From: Welwitschia mirabilis
Lineage: Eukaryota > Gnetophyta > Gnetopsida > Welwitschiales
Length of the DNA: 64,000 bases
Reading direction: 5' to 3'
Assembly (NCBI GenBank): GCA_051453625.1
Contig: JBOZIK010000001.1
Span: 292,463,655 to 292,527,654 of the forward strand
Shown: piece after piece, positions 34,479 through 46,100 of the stretch
How positions within the stretch are numbered: the first letter of the stretch is position 1
Layout: each line of letters starts with the position of its first letter
The notes under the pieces: model-generated
Told to the model about the DNA's origin: nothing
The model's database searches: none
Seen by the model: the letters and a program-made list of their open reading frames with translations, nothing else
Program-made: the position numbers and the translations under genes

Positions 34479-34490
34479 GCTCTGATACCA
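34479..34490 (-). other. Intact Met-tRNA primer binding site, Copia Y
   Basis: Minus-strand TGGTATCAGAGC, the classic Copia PBS, without a mismatch. It lies 2 nt from the LTR edge at 34493 and 51 nt before the gag ATG in element direction. Confidence 0.9.
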
Positions 34491-34492
34491 AA

Positions 34493-35825
34493 TGTAGGAT
34501 CGAGAATCCTAAAGGAGGGGGGTGAATAGAATTTAAAACTTAATTGAATAAATCTACTTAAAATGAATACTTAAAAACTTATGCAAATAAAATTGAAACT
34601 ATTCTGAAAAGCTAAAGAATAGAAAGCACAGAAATACTAATGAGGAAGCACATAAGATTTATAGTGATTTAGGAAATCCTATACTCCACTCTTAATGATC
34701 AACTTATATCTAAGCTTGATCTAGATCTTCATTAATCTTTTTCTATATATTTTATGTTTACCTATAACCTTTACAATCAAACTTTTCTGAGGCTCAGTCT
34801 CAACCTTTTGCAAGAAAGAGAAGTGATAATAATGGTGTGCTAAAATGCATAGGTTTCACTTCATCTTTGGCTCAGGAATAGTATTGCCACACTACTTAAG
34901 AAGATGGTACAATCTGAATGTGTACAGTGAAACTGACTTGACCAAGTATACAATGATAACCATAGCTCTTAGTTTCACTTTGATCAGGTAGAAAGAATAC
35001 CAATGAGTACAATAAATGATTTCACAATGTTTAAAAGTGGTATAGTGATTTTGACTCTTGGTAAATATATAGTGAAAGACTTTTAAGATTTTTACAAGTA
35101 AAAATATCTTCTAATGGATAGAAAATGAGCTCATAATAGTTAGAAAAATTCCATTTCCATCATGACTGGTCAACCGTTCAAAATGTCTGATCGACCCCAT
35201 CTGATGCCGTCACTAAAGTCAGTTGGTCTCATATTCTTCTAATCAACCCTGGTTTCTTACAGCTCCATGTTCGCTCAACCCTCAGGGTCTGGTCGACCAC
35301 TTATCTGATCACATATATATTCATTCAGTCATCCTCTTATTTAGGGAAAATTACAATAGTGTTTTTTTCTCTAGGTCTAATCGACCCCATATATGTCTGG
35401 TCAACCCCTTGCTGACAAAAGGGTGAATACCACACTAGGTCGAGTCAATCCCTCAGGAATCCGATCAACTCTTTAATGATCATCTGTGAATGTTTAATGC
35501 TCAAGTTTAGTCAACCCCTTAAGAATCCAGTCGATCCCTTGATAATCAACTGAGAAGTATTAGATGCACAAGTCCAATCGATCCCTTATATATCAAGTTG
35601 ATCCCTCTAAAACTAGCTTATTTTTGTGTAAGCCTTTGATACAATTGATCCCTAGGAATTCAGTTAACCCCTTAAAGGGTATAAGAATTAATAGGTTCAA
35701 GTTCAAATTATGATAAATTATTTTATCTTTTAAACTATAATGATTAATATTTTCCACATAAGATACAACATGTTTTGGTAAATAAAAAAGATTAGTTTGG
35801 CATCAAATTGGCAAATAATAACTCA
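34493..35825 (-). repeat. 5' LTR of SIRE-like Copia Y, GTCGACC-rich
   Basis: 1333 bp, minus strand TGAGTTATTG...CTACA; plus strand starts TGTAGGATCGAG and ends ATAACTCA. Between 35160 and 35680 the palindromic word GGTCGACC and decayed forms (GGTCGACCAC, CAGTCGATCCC, GATCGACCCC, GTCAACCCC) occur more than a dozen times, typically followed by CTTA or CAGGAATC. The same words pepper the left LTR at 24960-25400. Confidence 0.8.
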
Positions 35826-37226
35826 ATAGTATGGCACAAGAAAATCAGCTATAAGGTTTAACAGACAAGTCAGGGATTTTTAAAAGTGAAATAACGAGGT
35901 CATGGTAGGAGTAACAGAGCATTTTCGAGGATGTTCGTAAGGGTGCTTAGGGTTCTCAAAAGCAGTCAGGTAGACAATAAAGATAGGGAGGAAGATCTGA
36001 AAGGAGAAGAAGCAGAGTGATGGCATTTGATGAGGGAAACCTAAAGTGAATTGGCTGAACAGCGGTGATGAAGTACCTGAGGAGAAGTAAAGGTACAGTA
36101 GGTAGTGCATAGAAGGAAAGGATTAAAGATGTAGGCAAGGTAAAGGAAAGTATAGAAGGAAGAATATTGGATGCTATGTATAAGTTTCACATGATTTTAT
36201 TTTTTTTAATAATATTTCAAAGGCTACTTGATTAGGTGGCCTAAATTTTATTTTGAACACGCCTAGGTTTGCCCCAAAATAACACCAAATATAGGTAGAT
36301 TTCTATTAAATTATCCAAATTTTTACTTTAGTTATATCTCCCTAGATTTTTGTGCCTCAAGGAGTAAAAGAGAAGTGGACAAAATTTCACTTGTCATGAG
36401 TTGAACTCTAGACCTCCTACTAAACACCCTTTCATGTTAATTAGTATTACTACATAATCACTTGAGATGAATTGTAAACTGATACATATCTCCCCTTTTA
36501 TCCTTGGTAGTCTGGTCCTATGCCTTGGGACTCCCAACAAAGAGTTACACTCCCTAAAGTTCATACAAGTTGTTTTCCTAGCTAGTATTATAATTTATAA
36601 TTTAATTTCACATAGGTCAATGATCCACCAAGAACTCAAGTGTAAGGATCATAAAGGAACTAGTCAAGAAAGACTCAAAGATAATAGTTAATGACAAGTT
36701 CACTAAAGGTTTTCAAGGTGTTCACAAAATTAAATTCATAAAACTCCTAATTGACTGACACAAGATTTACTGAAGGACTATGAGTTTACATGGAACATGA
36801 AACACACACACATAGCATACAAGGCATATTACATCATTGAAATTACAAATTACGAGGAAAAAAAATTCAATAACATGGCATGCAAGAATTTACAAGAGGG
36901 TTATGGACCACACAGAAAGATACAAATATTTACAAGAAAGGTTGAGGATCACACCTATCTTAACGAAGTTTAACTTACTTTTAGAGGTAATCAAGCTCCA
37001 TATGATTAGGTTATAAAGTAAACTCCTATAACTCTAATGAATGGGGGACTCAGGTATTTATAACATAGGACTGATAAAAAGACTAACCATAGGGTTTAGG
37101 TTCTATAAGAAGTTTAGGATCCCTTAACCCTTCCTTTCCATGTCTGGCAGCTGGGTGTAGACGATAATATAATAATATTATCAATTATTTTAATTTGTAG
37201 GAAATAAAATAACAAGAACAGTCACT
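35826..37226. other. Unassigned DNA right of the Copia cluster
   Basis: No gene or element recognised. 35880-36180 is relatively G-rich (AGGAGAAGNAG-type). 36360-36460 carries a GAGTTGAACTCTAGACCTCC segment of a style seen in plant repeats. Small ORFs show no family resemblance. Confidence 0.45.
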
Positions 37227-37392
37227 NNNNNNNNNNNNNNNNNNNNNNNNNNNNNNNNNNNNNNNNNNNNNNNNNNNNNNNNNNNNNNNNNNNNNNNNNN
37301 NNNNNNNNNNNNNNNNNNNNNNNNNNNNNNNNNNNNNNNNNNNNNNNNNNNNNNNNNNNNNNNNNNNNNNNNNNNNNNNNNNNNNNNNNNNN
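37227..37392. other. Assembly gap, 166 N
   Basis: Run of N. The odd length suggests an estimated size, unlike the round 100-N gaps. Confidence 0.95.
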
Positions 37393-37649
37393 TCAACTTT
37401 TTATAAATAGAACTCATGCATAATAAAAAATGATAAATCTTGGTTAACTTAATCTTTCAATCAACCTACAAAAATAATTAACTATAAGTTAATCCTTTAA
37501 TTAAGTTAAAATAAATAATCATGCAATACCTATTTTACTATTAATTTTATCTCAAGATCATTATTTCTAAATAAATTAAGACTAAAATCTTTATTATTAT
37601 TAATTTATTAATTTTAAATTAACTATCTAATTAACTTAAAAGGTTTTTT

Positions 37650-40330
37650 GATATTGGGGTAAAAATCTAGACGTGATAACTATCAAATTGCTTTACCCAT
37701 AATACATACTTCATAGTAAGAAAAATCTTATGAAATGGATGGAAAAATCTAGTGACCATTCTTACATATTGCATTCATCACATGAGGAGTAGGATGCCTA
37801 GATAATGAGAAATTGTGCAAGTGATCTTCCATATTTTGACACAATTATAAAGACAAATAAGATTTCCATCCATGTAACCTTTCATAACTAGTTGTTGATT
37901 GCCATCATAAATATTCACTAAGTTCTTTGTCATAGAAATAGAGTGATCTTCTCATACTAGAGTGGAAAGTGATAAAAGATGTGATCTTAAAGAAGGAACA
38001 TATAAAACATAATACGTAGTTTGTGGAGAGAGCAATGTAAAGTTAAGTATAACCTAACCATAGGCTTTCACAGAAGCTTGAGTGCTATCTATGAAATAAA
38101 CTTGACTTGGTGCTTTAACAAAGTTATCAAAATAATTATGCTAATAAGTCATGTGACAAGTTGCACTTATGTCAAGAATTCACATTTCATCAAGAGATAT
38201 GTACTCACTTATACCAACAAAGTCAAAGTTGCCAAAGACTACATTTGATTGAAATCTTTCAACATTATCAAGGAAATTAAATTCTTTGGTAACTGCATTT
38301 ACTTCTAAGGAATCCTATAAAAGTCTATGATATGATCTTATCTTTTATCATGAGCATTAATACTTGTTATTCTTAGGAGTGATAGATATTGTGAATTTGT
38401 TTTTTATTTTTCTGAGTCTGATTAGGCTTTTCATTAGGATGTTTTTGCAAATCCTTATCCTTATTATGATGTGATTCCTTTTGCCAATGGAATTTTCTAG
38501 TAGATTATTTATATTAATAAGGAGGACCACGAGAATAAAAAACTTTATATACAACATGAGAGGAAGAAGATCTCATGAAGTTAAACTCAGCTTCAGTAAA
38601 AATGAAATCCTTACTAAGCATATTAAAAGCCATATTATTCAATTGCTTACTATCACGTAGAAACATCATATAACTACACAAGAAGGATTTTTACAAACAA
38701 TAGCACATCAAGCTAGCATAATAAATGCAAACTTGTTTTTGTGAATTAATATTTGGTACTTTTACCTTGATGTCTTGCATTTTCACAATTAATTATCTAA
38801 TCTTTTCTTTTTTATAATGCAAATTGTTTATGCGAGTTATTAGGGTAAGAAGATCCACATCATTTTCAAAGTAAAACATATCCCTCAAAGTATAACAGTT
38901 GGTATATATTATTTTGGTTTGATCAATTAACTTCTTGTTTTGATACACAACAAATATTTACATAATCTCTATCAATTTTTTATTAATGTCATGCCAAGCA
39001 ATTTCTTTGGCTAGATCCTAAAGAGGTATCTGAACATGTATAGAAAAATCCTTCTCATAACCATAAATTTACATGTTTGATATGAAATCCTTATGCTAAA
39101 CCACCCATGTCTAGTCATCTTAAAGAGTGACTCTGATGTTGTTCATGATTCTAGTGGCAAGTATAGATGTAAAAAACTCTAACAACCACTAAAACTTACC
39201 CTTTAAAGATGATGTCATAGTAAAAAAAGGAGGATTACCAAAAGATATTGACAAGATATGAGGTAAAGTTAAGATTCAGAGGGATTTTACTTACATCCAT
39301 AATGGAAAGTGACTTATCCATCACATAAAGAAATCTTTTCAAATCCAAAAAAGGATATATAAGAAAAATAGAATTAAGATATGGTAAAGTTATAAGAAAA
39401 GGGATCTTACTATCATCCACAATTTTAAGTGATCTATCCAAATCACATTGCAATGAAAGCAAAGAAATAGAAAATATCATGATGAAGAGGAGTAGTCACA
39501 ACGAAATGGACTCAACTCAAAAATTCGAGTTATCTATCCAAACCACAAAGTATGATAATCAAGAAATTCCTTCAACCCACCCTAAAACTAGCAAGAACCT
39601 ACACATACCAGAAATAAAAATAAATGTGCTTAAGTTAAAATTTTTTAATGTGAGTAAGGTGCATTTTAATGCAAGAATCTTAAATTGATTATGAAGCGAT
39701 GAAAATGCTAAAACTAGTCAATTCTAAGATTAAATCCTAAATTGAAGTAGTGATCATGTCCTTTCTAAGGGTAATATACTTTTCTTCTAAGGGAGTAAAA
39801 AGACAAAAATGTAAACCACTTCGATGGGGCTTTCAAGCTGTTGGTCAGTTTTGATTACCTTAGCTATATACTCCATCTAAAGAAGAGTACCATGTAATGT
39901 CAATGACTTACTTATATCTTAAACTCATAAAATTTTAAATTTTATTAAACATATGTCCCTTGGTGATGAAATTTAAGTGGATCCTACCATTGTGCCTCTA
40001 GCCGTTACTTAATATACCGTCGATTACCAAGGTGTACATGGGAATTTGAACCTTGAAGTGCCTATGATGTTTTTACTTAAGAGAGATAGGGCTATACATA
40101 TGGCATGAACTTCATAGTTATGGTAGTTAAGATCAAACAATAAGCTTCATAAGATAATGTAAAGCCTGACACAGATATCTATCTATGTAAGGCTCCTTGT
40201 GCTCATTATCAATTAGAACTTATTACTAGTTAAGAACATTAAAGTTTTAAAAGGTAAAAGGTAATTTTTTTTAATTACTTAACTAAATTAGAATTAATAA
40301 AATTATTAAGTATGAGAAGAAAGCAAAATA
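37650..40330 (-). mobile_element. Copia copy E2: protease, gag and leader
   Basis: Second copy of the family at 22143-24775, same strand and order. Protease near 38200-38150 reads ILDISATCHMT (family WILDTGATCHMT: DTGA is now DISA, and the Trp codon is TGA). Gag runs right to about 39200. The 39700-40330 leader aligns with 24170-24775, including the ACCTTGGTAA/TACCAAGG segment near 40020. As in E1, no integrase or RT is seen to the left. Both copies breaking off just past protease suggests either a shared truncated source or coincidence. Confidence 0.65.
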
Positions 40331-40660
40331 CCAACACACCACAAAAGGGACTAATTATGGTATAATTAAGCTAAGTAGATCTTACTTACATCCAACTTAG
40401 CTTAGTCTATCCAAACCAAAAAAATAGTCAAACAGAAAGGAAAAAAATCAGTCAAGAGATCTTTCTCTACATCCCAACTTAACTTTTTGAGTGATATATA
40501 TCTTATCATAGTTTAAAAAAAGGCCAAAAATCTCAAAAAACTCAAAAGGCGTGCAAATAAAAGCTTAAAAAGTAAGGAAAAAAGCTTTAAAAAATAATCA
40601 AATTAAGGGATCTTAATTAATATTCCAACTTGATTTGATGACAAAATGTGAGTTTTGGGC
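39280..40660 (-). repeat. Irregular repeats in the Copia E2 leader
   Basis: A unit of the form GGGATCTTACTTACATCCA, then some 20 nt, then AAGTGATCTATCCAAATCACA recurs at about 39286, 39404, 39508 (partial), 40375, 40457 and 40608. The first three are about 110-118 bp apart. Copy E1 has counterparts at 23750-24000. These sit between gag and the presumed LTR. Confidence 0.55.
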
Positions 40661-40699
40661 TTTCAAGTTTGAAACATTACCCAAAAAAAGTGTAAAAAA

Positions 40700-41859
40700 G
40701 AGCTTAAAATGCTCAAAAAAAAAAGAAATACACAAAGTTATGCATGTGCACAAAATAGAGGCAAAGGCTAGACAACTGCTAGCTAAATTGCATGGGCAAA
40801 GAACTTGGTAATCATTGAGAAATTACTTAGTGACATTACATGTGATCATGAATAAAAATACTACTAGGCAAAATAGGGTGATTTCACATATGCACCCAAT
40901 ACACTTACCAACACAAATTTAACAAGTCTAGCCTATACAATTGGATAAAAGTTTTCTCAGTATGTGAAATCAAACTTGTAACTTCCACATTCATAGGATA
41001 ATATCTCCACTACTACACTAAGGTATTGTTGGCATTTAATAAGACTAGTAAAATAATGAAAAACATTTACCATTGTCACTTTGTTTTAACATAGTGCACA
41101 AATCCTGAGAAGATGTAGTCAATTCTATAATGATCTGCAAGCATTGGTCATCTTCTTCTATAATGATATGATGGCACCGAAACCAAGAGGTTACTTTTGT
41201 AAATGTTATTATCTTCAAAGAAAAAGATGAGAAGAAGAGAAGGTCCAACAGTGATAAAGGTGTAGGGCAAGCACAGGGTGGCTTATCATAGATAGGCAAC
41301 ACCAAAAGAGATACATAAAGAGGAAGAGTTCAATAAGAGCTTGGATTTGCATGTTAAGGGTAGAGTATAAGCATAACAATAGATAATAGCATTGCAGAAA
41401 TGTAGGAGAGAAGGCAACAATGGAGGCACAGACTAGGCATGAGAAGTAGAGTTAAATAGTGGAGGGGATATGATGCATAGATATAAAACTACATAAGAGT
41501 AGCAAGTGATCAGCAGGAGAACCCATAAGAAGCTACAAACAGAAGCACAACCAGTAAGAGAAGACTACAAAAGTAGGAAACATAGATGATGTGGAAGAAT
41601 ACGACATGACGAGGAAGTATGATGTCAACTCCAATACCAGTAGCAAATAAGGGGAAGGAAGCAAGAACTCAAATGTAGGTAGTAAGCAATAGGGACATAT
41701 GCAACAAACTACACAAAGGGAGCTAGCAAAGAGTGGGAAAAGCACATAGACACATATGCTATCAAAGAAGAAAAATCAGTTATCGTCAGGTGGCAATGAC
41801 ACAGGCAAAAGGTGGTAGGTGCAGGTTTAAGGGGATGGTAGTGGAGAAACACAACTATT
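40700..41859. other. Unassigned DNA
   Basis: No gene recognised. 41200-41830 is unusually purine-rich (AGAAGNAGG-type) on the plus strand. Predicted ORFs on both strands are low-complexity. Confidence 0.45.
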
Positions 41860-43155
41860 AAAAAAAAGAAAGAAAGAAAGAAAAAATTTCAAACTAACCC
41901 TTTTAAAAATAAAAATGACCCTTTTAAAAATAAAAATTTCAAACTAACCCTTTTAAAAAAGACATATTTCCCTTTTCTTAAAAAAATGAATGTTCTAAAA
42001 GAAAACTCTTAAAAAGAGAAGCTCCCTGATTTTTTAAAAAATTGTATTTTACCCCCCTTTAAAAAAAAAACAATACGCTATTTTAAAAGAAAAATTATAT
42101 TTCTTAAAAACATAAATCACCCTGGAAAAAATGCCCTTCTTTGATTTTCTAAAAACAAACCTCCCCTCCTTCCCTCCCNNNNNNNNNNNNNNNNNNNNNN
42201 NNNNNNNNNNNNNNNNNNNNNNNNNNNNNNNNNNNNNNNNNNNNNNNNNNNNNNNNNNNNNNNNNNNNNNNNNNNNNNNNNNNNNNNNNNNNNNNNNNNN
42301 NNNNNNNNNNNNNNNNNNNNNNNNNNNNNNNNNNNNNNNNNNNNNNNNNNNNNNNNNNNNNNNNNNNNNNNNNNNNNNNNNNNNNNNNNNNNNNNNNNNN
42401 NNNNNNNNNNNNNNNNNNNNNNNNNNNNNNNNNNNNNNNNNNNNNNNNNNNNNNNNNNNNNNNNNNNNNNNNNNNNNNNNNNNNNNNNNNNNNNNNNNNN
42501 NNNNNNNNNNNNNNNNNNNNNNNNNNNNNNNNNNNNNNNNNNNNNNNNNNNNNNNNNNNNNNNNNNNNNNNNNNNNNNNNNNNNNNNNNNNNNNNNNNNN
42601 NNNNNNNNNNNNNNNNNNNNNNNNNNNNNNNNNNNNNNNNNNNNNNNNNNNNNNNNNNNNNNNNNNNNNNNNNNNNNNNNNNNNNNNNNNNNNNNNNNNN
42701 NNNNNNNNNNNNNNNNNNNNNNNNNNNNNNNNNNNNNNNNNNNNNNNNNNNNNNNNNNNNNNNNNNNNNNNNNNNNNNNNNNNNNNNNNNNNNNNNNNNN
42801 NNNNNNNNNNNNNNNNNNNNNNNNNNNNNNNNNNNNNNNNNNNNNNNNNNNNNNNNNNNNNNNNNNNNNNNNNNNNNNNNNNNNNNNNNNNNNNNNNNNN
42901 NNNNNNNNNNNNNNNNNNNNNNNNNNNNNNAATGTCCATTGTAAAACTGTGTTCCTAAAAAAAATTCCCTTGAAAATAAGAGAAGAACATAAGAGGAAAA
43001 AAATTTTAAAAATAAGGCTATGATAGAGAAAGAAAGGGCCAAACGAAAATCCCAAGAATCCCTTAAAGAGGACCAAAAAAAAGACTCTAAAAAGGTTACA
43101 AGAAGCTTCAAAACTTAACGATGGCAACAAAAAGCTTTACAAGATATCCTCCAAA
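41860..43155 (-). other. A-rich leader-like tract with internal repeats and a 752-N gap
   Basis: 41867-41884 is (AAAG)n. 41890-41970 repeats AAACTAACCCTTTTAAAAA-type units three times. After the gap (42179-42930) the sequence is again A-rich (AAAAGACTCTAAAAAGG) up to a Met-tRNA PBS at 43156. It may be the leader of the element whose LTR starts at 43170; no protein motif was found. Confidence 0.4.
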
Positions 43156-43167
43156 GCTCTGATACCA
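43156..43167 (-). other. Intact Met-tRNA primer binding site (Copia type)
   Basis: Minus-strand TGGTATCAGAGC, exact. It is followed on the plus strand by CC and TGTTGGAAAA, an LTR edge. Confidence 0.85.
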
Positions 43168-43169
43168 CC

Positions 43170-43440
43170 TGTTGGAAAATTAAAAAGTAAGAAACATGAG
43201 CAAGGTTTCCCAAAAACCAAAATTTTATTTCCTTAATATTCTCTATCTTTATTATAATAAGATCTTGCTTATAAAGACAAACACATCATAAATTTTATTT
43301 CTTTAATATTCTCTATCTTTGTTACAATAAGAGCTTTCTTATAAAGGCAAGCACATCATGAAGGTTTCACGAGGGTCTTCACCTTCCCCTAAGCATAAGA
43401 TCATGGTCTGCATACAAACCTTAGCAAATTCTTTCATTTT
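43170..43440 (-). repeat. LTR fragment with a 70-bp tandem duplication
   Basis: Begins TGTTGGAAAATTAAAAAG next to the PBS, so it is the 3' end of a 5' LTR on the minus strand. 43220-43289 is duplicated at 43290-43359 (AATTTTATTTCYTTAATATT...). No outer LTR end was found before LINE sequence starts, so the right limit is approximate. Confidence 0.6.
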
Positions 43441-46100
43441 ATAAATCTCTCTTTTGTTCACGCTAAAAGCATAATCCATGTTTTTTTTAAGATTAATAAT
43501 TAAACTAAAGTTTCAGAAAATATTCGAAAACATTTTGAATACTTTCTAAATTATTTGTTTTCTTTCTATAATAAAAAGTATCATTCACGTATTCAATATA
43601 AGTTAAATTAGAAATATCTTATTTCGCTTTAATGTTTATTAAAGAGTTATCTATTTGAGCATTTTTAGTTGTAAATCCTAAAACATTGGCAACAAGAACA
43701 AAAAGAAATGTTAACAAGCTATTCCCCAATTCCATGTCATTCTTGATATTAAAATATTTGTCATTTTTAATATTAAAATATTTATGCAAATCATTATTTA
43801 ATTTAATATAAAAATATAAAGAAGTATAACAAGTTTTTAATAATTTCTAGTGACATTCAAAGCAAATTAAAATTTTTAATTACTGCCTTAATAAAATACC
43901 AATTTACTCTATCATAAACTTCAATCATATACAATTTGAATGTCCTATTAGTTGTTTTTCTTTAATTTAAATAGTAGGAGAGTATAAGATCTTTTAAACC
44001 TAAATTACTTGATTTAAAGTATCTCTTGACTTTATCAATCCTTCTTGTCAATCTAAAAGTAAAAATAGAATTATAATTTTGAATCTTTCTGCAAGATCTT
44101 TTGACTTTATTACATAAATAATATTATGTAAGCTTATTAATTTAAAATTTAATGCAATTTTAGCTTCTATTCTCTTTGGAGTTAAAGTTATCAAAGNNNN
44201 NNNNNNNNNNNNNNNNNNNNNNNNNNNNNNNNNNNNNNNNNNNNNNNNNNNNNNNNNNNNNNNNNNNNNNNNNNNNNNNNNNNNNNNNNNNNNNNNTATC
44301 AAAGTAGGAAAAAAAAAAAAACTCTAAACTTTATTCCAAATTTTAAAACTCTAAAAAGGCATCTAAAATATCATCCTTAGTAATCTCTTAATAGTGTTGG
44401 AAAAAATAAGTAGGAAAACATTTGGACATGGAGGCTTATTAAGTTTCATTTTAAATAAATCTTCCTTCCTCTCTTTCATAGTAGCTTCTTTTCCCAAAAA
44501 ATGATAATCTAGAAATTTTTAGATGCTTAATTATAAGAGAAATAACCTTATTAATGTTATTCAAATTTATTTAATTAAGATTCACTAATAAATTCTTGTA
44601 ACATTTTATAGAAAATTTTCCCATATTATTAGTATCATAATCATGTTGATTTTTTTTCATCTCTAAGATGAGAAATTATACTAGAGTTTGTTTTCACTTT
44701 GTAGCACAAATGTGAAAAAAAATGTAAAATTTGCATTATTTTTTTAATCCACAAATTTTTTCCCTTTGAAACTAATAAGATTACTCTCATTTTTATAAAA
44801 TGTATAGATTATAAAGTAATTTTATTTTTTTATTATTTAGATCATTTATCCATCTATCTTTCTTAATCTCTTCTTAAAGCTAATGAACTTGCTTTGATTT
44901 TTTAAATATGACATATAAGATCTTTTTTTAAGGATTTTATGTATTCCTTGGAATTAATTAACTTCAATCGTAAATGGAATTGCTTTGAGACTTAGATTAT
45001 ATTTGTCACTATTCTTTATTTTTTTCCCTTGTAAATTAGAAAATTAAAACTAAAAATTCGTCCATCTAAAGAATTAGAACCTATGTTGATTACTATGATT
45101 CTGAAAAAGAATTATCCAATGATTTAAAATAATATAACTAATAGTTTAACTCCATGAGTTTAGAAAAATAGAAAACTAAGAAATAGTCACAAGAAATCTC
45201 TAAATTATTAAGAATTAAATACAAATCATACTTTCTATTACTTAGAGTATAGGTAAAATTTTGTAAACCATAATCATGTATTTGTATCTTATAAATTTTT
45301 CCTTTTTAACAAACCAAAGTATCTAATCTTTTTTAAGATATTCTTGAAGATTAGCATTGAAACCAAGACTAATCAAAAAAAAAATTAAAAAGAAAAATAA
45401 ACCTTAAAATATTTTGATATAAGAAGCTCCAAAAATATTTCATTTACTCCATAGATGATGAATAATAAACACTAACAAAAGTTAATAAAACATTTCCCAT
45501 ATGAAATCTATAACTAATGCTAAAGTAAATATTTCAAAGCTTTGTTACATTTTCAACAAGAATTCATAATCTCCAAGTATCACTTGATTTATTAATTGAT
45601 TGTAAAAAAGAAAAATAATATTGAGATAATTCCTCAAAAAAAGTTATATCACTAGTTAAACTTGAGTATTTTGTTTTACAAATGAAAACAAAATTAGGTT
45701 TTCTTTTTAAATACTCTGTTTTAAGGGTGTTGATTCTTGAGGGATTATTACAACCCCTTAAGTTTCAACAAAATATTTTCATTGTAGCATGGAGAGATGA
45801 TGACATTTATTGTTTTATTTTGCTCTTCCACCCATGGGACTATAATATTTTCTTCCAACCATTTTTCTAATTATGTTTTTGCATAATAGATCTTTAGAAA
45901 GAGACTGATAGTATTTTCTTATTTCTCTTTCTCTTTTTTTCATTTTAGCCAAACCCCTTCCCCTACCCTCTTCTAACCTTTTTTTTTTTTCAACCTTCCT
46001 CTTCTTACAAATAGTACATTTTCTTGTTAATATGTTAAGAAGGATAGTATGAGATACCAAATATGGATATGATAATATGGAAATTTTATTAGGATTCATT
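43441..46100 (-). mobile_element. Plant L1-type LINE relic (minus strand)
   Basis: Decayed ORF2 of an L1 element. Reading right to left: endonuclease start at about 45760-45630 (NNPSRINTLKTEYLKRKPNF, then VFICKTKY; family GLG.P..I..LK..L...PD..FI.ETK); RT KAPGPDG-like block near 44470-44400 (MKLNKPPCPNVF); ITLTPKR and LISLHNIIYVIKSKDLAERF between 44190 and 44060 (family IPK, RPISL.N.IYKI.SK....R); YDRVNWYFIKAVIKNFN near 43925-43870; and the catalytic box YVND at 43580-43591. A 100-N gap (44197-44296) lies in RT, with a short TATCAAAG duplication at its edges. Stops are common. Confidence 0.75.
43580..43591 (-). other. RT catalytic box, mutated (YVND)
   Basis: Minus-strand codons TAC GTG AAT GAT. 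The FADD/YADD box of L1 RT has its first Asp changed to Asn by a G-to-A change, the same change as at 12673 and in Copia X. Confidence 0.75.

Noticed and set aside
36467-36691. 74-residue plus-strand ORF
   Set aside because: No family resemblance and no supporting context.
42049-43130. Long ORFs of about 275-337 residues
   Set aside because: Nearly all residues are X from the 752-N gap; the readable ends are low-complexity.
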